Origin: Synergistota bacterium
GTDB taxonomy: Bacteria; Synergistota; Synergistia; Synergistales; Synergistaceae
Direction: 5' to 3'
NCBI GenBank assembly: GCA_023450745.1
Contig: JAEXGR010000047.1
Span: 1-48,853, forward strand
Length of the DNA: 48,853 nt
Part shown: positions 7,671 through 18,200 of the stretch, piece by piece
Layout of the letters: the number at the start of each line of letters is the position of its first letter
Numbering within the stretch: position 1 is the first letter of the stretch
Translations under genes and position numbers: made by a program
Notes under the pieces: generated by a model
The model's input: the letters and a program-made list of their open reading frames with translations, nothing else
Databases searched by the model: none
What the model was told of the DNA's origin: nothing

Positions 7671-10600
7671 CTACAGACCGAAGTCGACGTTTTTGAGCAG
7701 GTTTTCGAGCGTCTGCTCGAAGACCTGTCCCTTCGCGTCGCCGCCGGAGCCGCCGTTGCCGGGGCCGACCGGTATTTCAAATTTAAAGCGGAAGGTCGTG
7801 TTGCCCTCCTGCGTGAGGCTCTTTTCGTCCGGGTCGCTGTTGCTGGTCGGTATTGAATCCTTCGCGGACTTCTGACGCACCGCCCGCTGAACTTTGACAT
7901 TATAGAAGCTGGGGTCCTTCACCGTGCCGCCGATATTCATCGTCACAAAGCGGAACTCATTCTTCGCAAAGCCCGAGAGGACGCCGCCGAGCACGCTCTG
8001 GAGCACCTCGCCCTTGTCGAGCTGCCCCGCCGTGAAGTCGACGCCGGCCGCGACGAGCCCCTGGAAGGCGCCGATCAGCGAGTTCAGCGCGCGGATATTC
8101 ACCTTGCCCATCGCGAAAAGCCTTACCTCGTCCTTGTGGCTGACGTAGCCGTCGAGCATTACGTAACGGTAGAGCGGGTCGTTCTTTGGCGCCGTCGCCT
8201 GACTTCCGGGGAGGATGTTGAGGTCGCCGCCGTCGTAGGTGAAGGTCGCCTGCACCGTCTCAAAACGCAGCGGCTTGCCGCCCGTAAATTTCTTGGCCGT
8301 CTCGATGACGTCGAAGCTCGTTATCTCGCCGCTGTGGAGGTAGAGCGCGCCGCCCGCCTTGATCGTGGAGCCGCGTCCCATCTCGCCGCCGCCGCGGATC
8401 TTGAGATCGCCGCGTCCCGTGACCGTCCCTTTAAGCTTGGGGGCGGCCTGTTTTACGAGCGCCTGCACGTCGGTGCCCATCACCGTGAGGTTGCCTCCCC
8501 ATTCATTGTTTTTAAGGTCAAAGCCGACGCCTCCCGTCAGCTTGCCGCCGTTGGTCGCGGCGTTCAGGTCTTCTATCATCATGTAATTCTGCGAGACGAA
8601 GAAAGGCGCTTTGACGTCCTCAAAACGGATTCCCATAATCCGCAGCTTCGGCGCGGAGAAAATTCCCGTGCCCGTCAGCTCTGACAGTTTACCCGCGCCC
8701 TTCATCGAAAAATCGGCCACGCCGCCGAAGCGCGAACGAAAACTTTCGGGCAGATAGGCGCCGAACTGGCGCATGTCGATCTTGTCGCCTCTGATATTGA
8801 ACTTGCCGCGCCAATCCTTTTCTTCATCCTCGTAGAAATGCCCGTAGGCCTTGAAGGTCCCGTTTCGGAGCAGCGCGTGCGCGTCGCTGATGACGATCTC
8901 CTTCAGCGAGCCGCGATATTCGACCTCCACGATCGGCAGCAGGAAGCCGCGGTAACGGAACGGCGCCACGCGTCCGGAACCGGCGAATTTGGGGTCCCCG
9001 ACCGTGCCGGACACCTTTATCTCCGTCTCGATCAGCCCCTGCACGGAGCGGACCACCGGCAGATGCCGGCGCAGCAGCTCGTAGACGTTCAGCTTTTTGA
9101 CCGACGCCTCGAGCTCCAGCTTCGCGCCCGCGAAGGGTTCTCCCTCCTTGGGCATCTCTATCCGCCCCTTGCCGGTCGTCGTGCCGTTGAGGAATATGCC
9201 GTCGGCCTTTTTAATCAAAATCTCCCGCGGATTGCCCTCGATGAGCCCGTCTATCTTCTGTACCTTGAATTCGCGCCAGTGCACGTTGCTGCCCGTGAAA
9301 TCGAAGCCCCAGTCGAGGCCGCCGCCCGCCGCCGCGCCGGCGGTCACCGTGCCTGAGACCTCGCCGCCGATATCCTCGCCCGCCTTGAGCAGGCCGTTGA
9401 TGATCGAGAAATCAACGCGCGAAACCTCGCCGCCGAGCTTCCACGAGGCTGAGCCCTGCGTCCCGTCCGCCCGTTTCGCGGGGAGCGTCACCTCGCAGGC
9501 CAGCGCGCCCTGGCCGCCGCCGGCCCGGACATTTATCGGGTCCAAGCGCAGCGTGCTGCCGGAATACGCGACTCCCAGGCCGAGCTTCTCCAGCTGGAGG
9601 TCGCGGAAGCGCCCCTCGCCGGCGTTGACCTCGGCCTTGACGAGCGGCGACTTCGGCGAGCCGCCGAGGCTCCAGCGGCCCGAGGCGGTTCCTTCGACCT
9701 CCAGCGTCTTCAGCACGGGGAGCAGCTGATAAAAACGTTCCGCCTCCACATTGCGGAAGGTCCCGCTGAAATTAAGCGGCTTATCCGCCGAGGCGGCGAA
9801 GGAGGCCGCGCCGCTTGCCGTAATCCGCGCGCCGTTCCACTCCGCCGAAGATTTAATCAGCGAGACCTTTTTGTCCTTCATACTGTAAGAGGCAGAGAGG
9901 CGGATGTCGGAGACCCGGCCGACCTTGTCCGCGACGATCAGCGGCGACGCGGCCTCCGCGCCGATCACCCAGCGGCCGACAACGCCCTTGCAGCCGCCCT
10001 TGAGGGAGACGCTGCCGCTGGCCTTTATCTTCTCCGTCTGCGGCAGGCTGTTTAAGATCTTCTCAACGGGAAAGCCGTCGGTCGAAAAGGTGAGGTCCGT
10101 CGGCACCTTTTCCCCGAAGCTGAGCCTGCCCTTAAGCGAAAGATTCTTGCCGCCGGCCGTCGCCGTCATGTTCAGCTCTCCCGCGGGCTGCCCGGTGAAG
10201 ACGGCGCTGCCTTGCAGCCCTTTGAGAGCGATGTCTTTATAGCTCAGGTCGGAGGGCGACATCTCGACGCGCCCGGAAAGAGCGTTGAGCGGCCCCTCGA
10301 GGTTGGCGCTCAGGGACGAGATGCCGCCCTTGAGGAAGAGGGCCCGGCCCTCCGTCTCCTTTTCAAACTGCGCCGTCCAGTCGGCGAATTTAAGATTCCG
10401 AACGTCCATATTAAGCGTCAGATAGCTGTCGGCGGAGGCCGTCTTCAGGCTGAACCTGCCGGAGAGGGAGGAATCGAAAATTTTCCCCTGTCCGACCTCC
10501 ACGTTGACCTCGCCCGGGCGGACGCTCCATTTTGTCTGCAGCTCCTCAAGCGGAATGCCGCGGATGACGGCGTTATGGAGATTGCCGCTGCCCTCCGTGA

Positions 10601-11402
10601 CGATCTCCTTGCCGAGGCCCGAGATCGCGGCGCTGCCGGAGAGCACGCCGCGCACCCCGTATTTTTCCAGGGCCGGAACCAAGTCGGATACCGTGGTGAG
10701 GTTGAGCGCTTTCAGGGAGACCCGCATATCCATCGAGGGATAGAGCGCGCCGGAGAGCGCGAGACTGCCGTCCTCCAGCCCGACGGTGAACTTGTCGGCG
10801 CGCCACTCGCCGCGCGAGCTGCCGATCGTTCCCTTGACGGAAAAGTCCTTGCTCTCCACCGTCCCCGCGACGTCGAGGTCATAATTCAATGAGTCCTTGA
10901 TATATACGTGGCTCGGCTTGAACTTAACCGTGCCCCACTCCGTCCGCAGCGTGCTGTCGCTGATCAGGACGGCGTCGATGGGGATGTCCGTCGGCTCGTC
11001 CGACTTCTTCTCCGACTTGGGCATCAGCTCCCGCAGCGCCTCAAGCGAGGCGTCCACTCCGTCCAGCCCGATCAGCGAGACGCGCGGACTGCCGGAGAGC
11101 ACGCTCGGCAGCGAAATATCCACGCCGATGTTTCTGATAAAAAGCAGCCTGTCGCCGGAGCGGGAGATCTCGACATTCGACGCGGTGAAGCCGGTGACGG
11201 GGTTGCCATGGAGCGGCGACATCGAGACCTTGAGGTTCAGCTCTTTCTCCGCCGCCTCTTCGACCTTGCCCTGCACAAATTCCCCGAGAAAATTCATCTT
11301 TGATAAGACGAAGCCGCCCGCCGTTATCAGGGCGACGAATATGGCGACCCCGACGATCCACTTTCTTGCCGCTGATTTTTTGTTCTCTATATCTTTATCC
11401 AA
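7671..11402 (-). CDS. TamB/AsmA-like inner-membrane anchored periplasmic protein
   Basis: A 1243-residue protein with one N-terminal membrane anchor (WIVGVAIFVALITAGGFVL) and a very long periplasmic part made of repeated beta-rich segments. Recurring patterns such as KLSLKGRLSFG, SGTVGDPKFAGSGRV and NIGGTVKDPSFYNVKV at the end are typical of the AsmA/TamB superfamily, whose members form bridges that carry lipids between the membranes or help outer-membrane assembly. I prefer a TTG start at 11402, with AAGGTGG eight bases upstream and a short basic N-terminus; a frame start at 11468 has its purine run directly against the codon. It heads the cobU-cobS-HAD operon; a link to cobalamin is not evident. 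Substrate unknown. Confidence 0.82.
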   Translation of the reverse strand: MDKDIENKKSAARKWIVGVAIFVALITAGGFVLSKMNFLGEFVQGKVEEAAEKELNLKVSMSPLHGNPVTGFTASNVEISRSGDRLLFIRNIGVDISLPSVLSGSPRVSLIGLDGVDASLEALRELMPKSEKKSDEPTDIPIDAVLISDSTLRTEWGTVKFKPSHVYIKDSLNYDLDVAGTVESKDFSVKGTIGSSRGEWRADKFTVGLEDGSLALSGALYPSMDMRVSLKALNLTTVSDLVPALEKYGVRGVLSGSAAISGLGKEIVTEGSGNLHNAVIRGIPLEELQTKWSVRPGEVNVEVGQGKIFDSSLSGRFSLKTASADSYLTLNMDVRNLKFADWTAQFEKETEGRALFLKGGISSLSANLEGPLNALSGRVEMSPSDLSYKDIALKGLQGSAVFTGQPAGELNMTATAGGKNLSLKGRLSFGEKVPTDLTFSTDGFPVEKILNSLPQTEKIKASGSVSLKGGCKGVVGRWVIGAEAASPLIVADKVGRVSDIRLSASYSMKDKKVSLIKSSAEWNGARITASGAASFAASADKPLNFSGTFRNVEAERFYQLLPVLKTLEVEGTASGRWSLGGSPKSPLVKAEVNAGEGRFRDLQLEKLGLGVAYSGSTLRLDPINVRAGGGQGALACEVTLPAKRADGTQGSASWKLGGEVSRVDFSIINGLLKAGEDIGGEVSGTVTAGAAAGGGLDWGFDFTGSNVHWREFKVQKIDGLIEGNPREILIKKADGIFLNGTTTGKGRIEMPKEGEPFAGAKLELEASVKKLNVYELLRRHLPVVRSVQGLIETEIKVSGTVGDPKFAGSGRVAPFRYRGFLLPIVEVEYRGSLKEIVISDAHALLRNGTFKAYGHFYEDEEKDWRGKFNIRGDKIDMRQFGAYLPESFRSRFGGVADFSMKGAGKLSELTGTGIFSAPKLRIMGIRFEDVKAPFFVSQNYMMIEDLNAATNGGKLTGGVGFDLKNNEWGGNLTVMGTDVQALVKQAAPKLKGTVTGRGDLKIRGGGEMGRGSTIKAGGALYLHSGEITSFDVIETAKKFTGGKPLRFETVQATFTYDGGDLNILPGSQATAPKNDPLYRYVMLDGYVSHKDEVRLFAMGKVNIRALNSLIGAFQGLVAAGVDFTAGQLDKGEVLQSVLGGVLSGFAKNEFRFVTMNIGGTVKDPSFYNVKVQRAVRQKSAKDSIPTSNSDPDEKSLTQEGNTTFRFKFEIPVGPGNGGSGGDAKGQVFEQTLENLLKNVDFGL

Positions 11403-12252
11403 TGCAAATACCACCTTACAAAGCTCTTTGGCATATCCCGTGCCGCCGGCGTAAAAGCCGCCGCGCATCCCCTCCCGCGGTTACGATGAGAGACGGAATA
11501 ATTCTATCACGATAGAGGGATTTTAAACCGTACATATGGCATATTCGCCGGCGTAACGGCAATTACTTTTTTGTATCCCCGGCGACCACTTATGCGGAAG
11601 AAATCCTTGGGCCTGATAAAATGCCCTTGAGAAATATATTTTTTAAAGGGATGGGGTGGCGCGGCGGCAAAAAACACTGGCGGGATTCTTGTGCCTGACG
11701 CGCCCTTTGACGTATTTAAATCTGATTTTCCTTCGTGGACGGCAAGAGCGGCCAGCAAAGGTAAATTTTGTCCTCTTGGCGGAGGGAGGAAATAGAAACG
11801 GGCATACTCTCTTGCACCGGCGGATATCCTGCGCAGTACTGGAAGTGATTATATAGCATTACTAGTTAAAGTTACATAATAATTTGAAATAAATGATTTT
11901 ACCATTAAAAAATAATAAAAATACGATGCTTGTCTTTTTTATTTTAAGCGGTAAAATATAAAGAAAATTACCGAGGTTAATTGTGCAGGATAAACCCAAT
12001 TACTGTATCGTTGACGCATTTGAAACGTATTTTATGATGCAAATTAGTATTGCCGCAGGAAAAAAGATAAGCGAAGCGCGAAATAATGGGAATCGCACGC
12101 TTGCGAAACCGGGAAAACAGGACGCAAAGCAAGGAGTCCCACGGCTCTTCCTTTTCTAAATACAGGCAGTATATGCGGTTGCATTTATACATAGATTTTA
12201 TAGAAAAACCGCGCGGCGGCGCTCGCGCGGAAGACGGAAAGGGGAAGTTTTT
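11403..12252. other. 850-base intergenic region between divergent genes
   Basis: No convincing gene. Short frames of 66-83 codons on either strand lack ribosome sites and family features. The part from about 11850 to 12060 is strongly AT-rich against a GC-rich genome and holds one good sigma-70 type promoter (12011-12038). The left part must hold the promoter of the TamB-like operon, which I could not place. Confidence 0.6.
12011..12038 (+). promoter_or_regulatory. Sigma-70 type promoter for the giant surface protein
   Basis: TTGACG (12011-12016), a 16-base spacer and TATGAT (12033-12038) read toward the gene at 12253. This leaves a 5-prime leader of about 210 bases. Confidence 0.55.
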
Positions 12253-15200
12253 ATGGAGGAACGGCGGCAGGACGAGGACGGGCAGTTTGAATTAAAATTT
12301 ATAACCGCGGGAGGGGGGCACTTAAGTAAAGTATATTCATCGTTTAACGATTCGCGCGGGCGGCGGCTGAGCCTGACGCTCATCGCTCTGCTCTGCCTCG
12401 CGGCGCTCTGCGCCGGGCTGCTGCCATCGTCGGCGGCGTGGCGGAATATCGCGTCTCCGGCCCCGATCACGATTCGCGTCACGCCCACGGGCGCGGGCTT
12501 GCGGGACGGCTCCTCGTGGGAGAACGCCATGAGCGGCGCGACGATGGCCGAGATGCTGAACGCGGTCAGCGCGGACAGCACCAACAATCACGAATTCTGG
12601 GTCGCGCAGGGCACATACGCGCTCTCCGGCCCGCTTGCGCTCTCAAAGGGCGTGAAGCTCTACGGCGGCTTCGCGGGGAACGAGGCGGCGCTCGCGGAGC
12701 GCGACCTCTCAATAACGGCGAACGCGACTGTGCTGTCGCGCGACGCGGGTTTAGACCAGAGTAACAAGTTCAGCCTCGTCCAGTGCGCGAGCTCCAGTAC
12801 ACACGCGACGAGCGCGGACACGCGGCTCGACGGCTTCACGCTCACGGGCGGCTATAGCGACCATGGCGGCGGCATGACGAACGAGAACAACAACAGCCCG
12901 GCGGTCGTGAACTGCGTATTCAGGAACAACACAACCGGCGAGAGCGGCGGCACAGGCGGCGGCATGTACAACAGCGATTCCAGCCCGTGGGTTGAGAACT
13001 GCGTCTTTGAGGGCAACGCGGCAAAGGGCGCTAGCTTCAACGACACTGGCTCCGGCGGCGGCATGTACAACAGTAATTCCAGCCCGACCGTGACAAACTG
13101 TGTCTTTGAGAGAAACACTGTAGACGGAGACAATGACTACGGTGGCGGGATGTATAACACGAGCAACAGTAATCCAGTGGTGGCAAACTGCACGTTTGTA
13201 AACAACAGTGCGACTGGCGCCCGCAGCGGCAACGGAGGCGCCATGTACAACAGAGATTCCAACCCCGTGTTGATGAACTGCACATTCGCGGGCAACAGCG
13301 CGACAGGAGAGGGCGGCGGCATGTGCAACTACGGCGGCAGCCCCGTTGTTGTGAACTGCACGTTCAAGGGCAACAGCGCAAATGGCCTCAGCGGAATTGG
13401 CGGCGGCATGTTAATTAACGGTGGTTCGGCAACCGTGGCGAACTGCATATTCTGGGACAACAGCGCAACTGATGGTGGGCCTGAAATCTGTAATGCTGGC
13501 AATCTTACGATAAAGAACTGCGTCTTGAAAGACAATTCGATATTCAATGTCAGAGGCTCTGTAACCAGCTCCGACGTCACAAGCGCGGACCCCGTTCTCG
13601 GCAATCTCGCGGGCAACGGCGGCTCCGTGCCGACGATTCAAATCTCCGCGGGCGGCGGCGCGTACCGCGCCGGCCTTGCGCCGGGGACGCATGAATTCAA
13701 CGGCAAGACGTTCACCATTCCGGCGGCGGACGCGCGCGGCGCGGCGTTCGACGCGGCACACGCGGACATTGGCGCGTACAGCTACGTGGCGGAGTCCGTA
13801 ACCCTGACGCTCGACAAGAACGCGATCTCCGGCGACGAGACGGCGCAAGCCAGCGTGGGCGTGAAGCTCACGGGCACGGCGAGCGCGGACACGGACCCGG
13901 GCGCGGTGACGTTCGCCGTGTCGCCCGCGGGCGTCGTCTCCATAGACGCGCAGACGGGCGTGGTGACGGGCCTTGCGGCCGGCACCGCGACCATAACGGC
14001 GGCGTCGAAGGCGGACGCTTCTAAGACGGCGGCAAAGAGTATCACCGTCAGCCGCAGCACAATAGCGCCGGACACGGCATGGTACACGGGCAACGAGAGC
14101 GCCACGTCATACGACCTCACGACGCGCGCGCAGCTCGCGGGCTTGGCCTCGCTCGTGAACGGCAATACCACCTTCAGCGGCAAGACGATTCGCCTCGGAA
14201 ACGACATCGACCTTCAAGGCGGCAAGTATGACTGGCTGCCGATTGGCGCGTCCTCAGCCGACGCCTTCATGGGTACCTTTGACGGTCAGGGACATGCGAT
14301 AACGGGCCTGTTCGTGAGCGGAGACGCGGAATATCAGGGGCTGTTTGGAGTGATCGCCGACGCCGAAAATGGCACCGGCAAAGGTACGACGAACCTTAAC
14401 TCCGGCCACGTGAAGAACCTCACTGTATCCGGCGACGTGACGGGCGGCAAAAACGTCGGCATCATCGCCGGCGCCGTCATTAAATTCGGCGAGACAACCC
14501 CAATAATTGAAAACTGCCTCGTCATGGGCAGCGCCACAGGCACAGACAACGTCGGCGGCATCGTTGGTTTGAACACGGGCTACAACTACAGCGACTCCAA
14601 CAAAACCCCCGACAACAGGAAGGGCAGCACCATCATCAACTGCGCTTCCACGGTCGCCGTGACGGCGACGGGCGAGGGCGGCAGCGCGGGCGGCATCGTG
14701 GGCAGAAACCAGGGCGGAGAGGTCTACAACTGCGCGGCGTCCGGCCCCGTGAGCGCAAACGGCACGCTCGCGGACGCGGGCGGCGTCGCCGGCTGCAATA
14801 CCAACTACAGCCAGTATTACGGCTACGTCCAAAAATGCGCCGCCACGGGTGAGGTGAGCGCGACAGGCACAAGCGGCGACGCAGGCGGCGTCGTGGGCGA
14901 GCATGTGAGCGGCACAATTTCCTCGCTCTACTGGGTCAGCGGAACGGGCCGCCCGGACGTCCCGGCACAGGCTGGGCCGGGCAGCTTCATGAGGGATTAC
15001 GCGAGCTACGACGTGGCGAACTCTGCCGACATACCGCTCGTAACTGTCCTCTTTGACGAGTATACAAAGGAGACGGACGCAAGCGGCGGCTTCGACATCG
15101 CGGCGAGCGCGTACCCGGAGGCGTCAAAGCAGAGGGACAACCTGCTGTTTGAGAATACGACCATTGCCTTTGACCCGCTGGCGCTCAGCGCGGACAAGAC

Positions 15201-18200
15201 GCTGACGAGCGCGGCAATCTCGCGCGGCAAGATTGGCACGACGTACAGCGTCGGCTTCACCACAGAGGCAAACGCGGCGGCAAAGACCCCGGCAGTGGCG
15301 CTCGTCGGGAAGTTCAGCCTGAAGGCGAACGAGATAAAGAACATAGGTATAGTCAGCGCCGGCCTGAATTATACGAGCCTAGACATAATCGACGGCAAGC
15401 CGGTCCAGCTTAAGGTGATTTACACCCCGGCGAACGCGACGGGCAATGTCAAATGGAGTACAGATGACAGTACCATAGCGACGGTTGACGATACAGGACT
15501 GGTCACGCCGGGCACTCGCGACACAACCACTATTACGGCAAAGTGGGCCAGCGATGACGTCGTCATCGCCGCCTGCCCTGTAACCGTGAAGTTTGAGCGT
15601 ACAAGCCGCTATATCCACCGCGTCACAGTGAACGGCGGAGGCAAACGCGACGGCACGACATGGGCGGACGCGTTGTCCGGCGCTGACATGGCAAACATCC
15701 TGAACGCCGTCAGATACGACCAGGACGCCTCAATGCCCAATCCTGTTGAGTTCTGGGTCGCAAGCGGCGATTACAGGCCGACGGCGGACGGCGACAGAAG
15801 CAAGTCGTTCGTGCTCTCGCAGAGGATCAAGCTCTACGGCGGCTTCGCGGGAAACGAGACCTCTATCGCCTCGCGCGACGTCAGCAAAAACAGGACGATT
15901 CTAAACGGCGACATAGGAAGAAAGGATGACCCCTCGGACAACAGCTATCACGTCGTCATACTCGACGCGAAGGACGCGACGAGGGAGGACACGATTCTCG
16001 ACGGATTTACGATAACGGGCGGATACGCTGACGGCACGGCGAAAGAAGACCAAAACGGCGGCGGCCTCTACCTCGTCCGCGAAGAGCCGCTGATAACGAA
16101 CTGCACGTTCACAGACAACTACGCGGCGGACGCGGGCGGCGGCCTGTACGGCAGCGACGGCAAGCGCCCGACGGTGACGAACTGCGCGTTCATAAACAAC
16201 TCCGCCGGGCAAAACGGCGGCGGCATGAGGAACTTCGGCACGAACTCCATTGTCGTGAACTGCACGTTCAGCGGCAACTACGCGATGGAGGAGGGCGGCG
16301 GCATGTACAACAGCGCGGCCAGCCCCATCGTGGTGAACTGCACGTTCGCGGGCAACAGGGCGGATGGCGGCACGAAAGACGCCCGCCAAGGCAGCGCCAT
16401 GAGGAACATCATCAGCGGCCATCCCGTGGTGGCGAACTGCGTCTTCTGGAACCCGGACGCTTTGCACGAGATAAGAAACAGCGGCGGCGCTGCCGCGAGC
16501 ACGGACTTGACGATAAAAAACAGCGTGGTGCGCGAGTGGAAGGTAACCGTAGATGATACGGCATATTCCCGCGTGACGTCAACAGACTGCCTCACGACGG
16601 ACCCGCTGCTCGGCGCGGCAGCGGACAACGGCGGCCCCGTGCGGACGATTCAATTCTCCGCCGCGGGAAGCGCGTTTGACAAGGGCCTGCCCGTGGACAC
16701 GGAAGTTGACAGCTATCGGAGCGGCGGCGGCACGATAGAAGTGAAAGTCCCGTCGGCGGACGCGCGCGGCGTGGCGAAGCAGACGAATGACGTCGGCGCG
16801 TATGGATATGTGGTAGAGAGCGCGACGGTCGCGAACCCGGCGATATCCGGCGACAAATTCCTGACGGGCAGGACGGGGCAGACGGCGGTGGTATCCGCAA
16901 GCGTTGACGTTATGCTCGTGGACACGGCCAGCCACGACACGGCGGCGGGCGCGATTGCGCTTGAGATAGACGGAAAAGCAGTCAGCGCGGACGCAAGCGG
17001 CGTTATAACGATGCCGAGTATCACGACAACCGGGCCGCACCCTCTGAACTTTGCGGAAACGCTGGGCAAAAACGCAGGCGGCAGCCGGGTGACAATCAGC
17101 GGCGCGGCGGCGGACACTACGTTCTATAAGGATGTAGCCTTCAACAATATAAACCTCACAGTCACAGCGCCAAGGACGCAGATTTGCCCCGGTGACACGG
17201 TGGAGGTAACGGCGAGTAATAGCGGCGGCGACTCAGATCTTGAAAGCTGGAAGGTGACGAAGTGGCGTGGTAATGAATACTTTGAGACAGTATCCAGCAC
17301 CGACAAGAGCATAACGCTCCGCGCAAAGAGCAGGGCCGTGATTGGCGAGAGCACGATAACGGCCGATGTGACGGGCGGCCTCTCCGGCTCAACATCTGTT
17401 AACGGCGGCAGCAACGCCGCTATCAGTATAGTCAAGCGCGACACGCCGACAGCAGAGGTGACGGGGGACACGCGCACGGACAATGACGGCAGCGGCGCTA
17501 TCGTGGTGAGCACGGACACGATAGAGGACTACGCAATCTACGACGCGCTGTATAACATCTACACATACAGTACAGATATCTACCCTGACGGCCTCGGCTC
17601 CCCCGGCGATATCCACGCCATCGGCGCGCGGAGCGCGGACATCAAGACCGACGACTTCTACGCGAGCGCTGACGTGAGACAGGCAATCGCGGCGTACTGG
17701 AAGCTTGGCCCGGCGAGCGAGGACAAGGTGCGCCTCGTGAACGTGGCGAATACTATCGGTACCAGGACGGACGAGAGCCTGTGGGCGAAGTTCTGGCGCT
17801 TTATCTTCGGCTCGGCGAATGACGGCGGCAGCGACTATCTGCCCTTGCAGACGAATTTCAGGATCACAAGCTCTGATATCGCCTCGCTGCCGGAGAGTGT
17901 GAAAAACGGCCTGAACGCGGGCAACCTGCTTGCGAGCGTCGACCTGTTCGTGGTCGTCGCGGACGAGGGCGGCGCGAAGCACGCCAGAAGCCTCGGCGAC
18001 ATCGCAAGCGGCGACAGAAGCGCGTTCATAACCATAAGCGGCGACAACGCGACCGGCTACGATGTATCGACGCGCGTCATGCTCTTTGACATGGCCGGCG
18101 GCGTGAACGAGATGCCGGGGGCAAACTGGGTGCAGAAGCTTTACGTCGCCAGTTCTGACGCCAGGGCGAATGACAAAGACAACTATTTCATAGTCCAGGA

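Noticed and set aside
11507..11856. Short frames on both strands between the TamB-like gene and the giant gene
   Set aside because: No ribosome sites, no recognisable domains, and they overlap each other.
12862..13470. Regularly spaced GC-rich repeats, considered as CRISPR or tandem DNA repeats
   Set aside because: They lie in frame inside the giant gene and are conserved as protein, not as DNA; spacing varies by codons.
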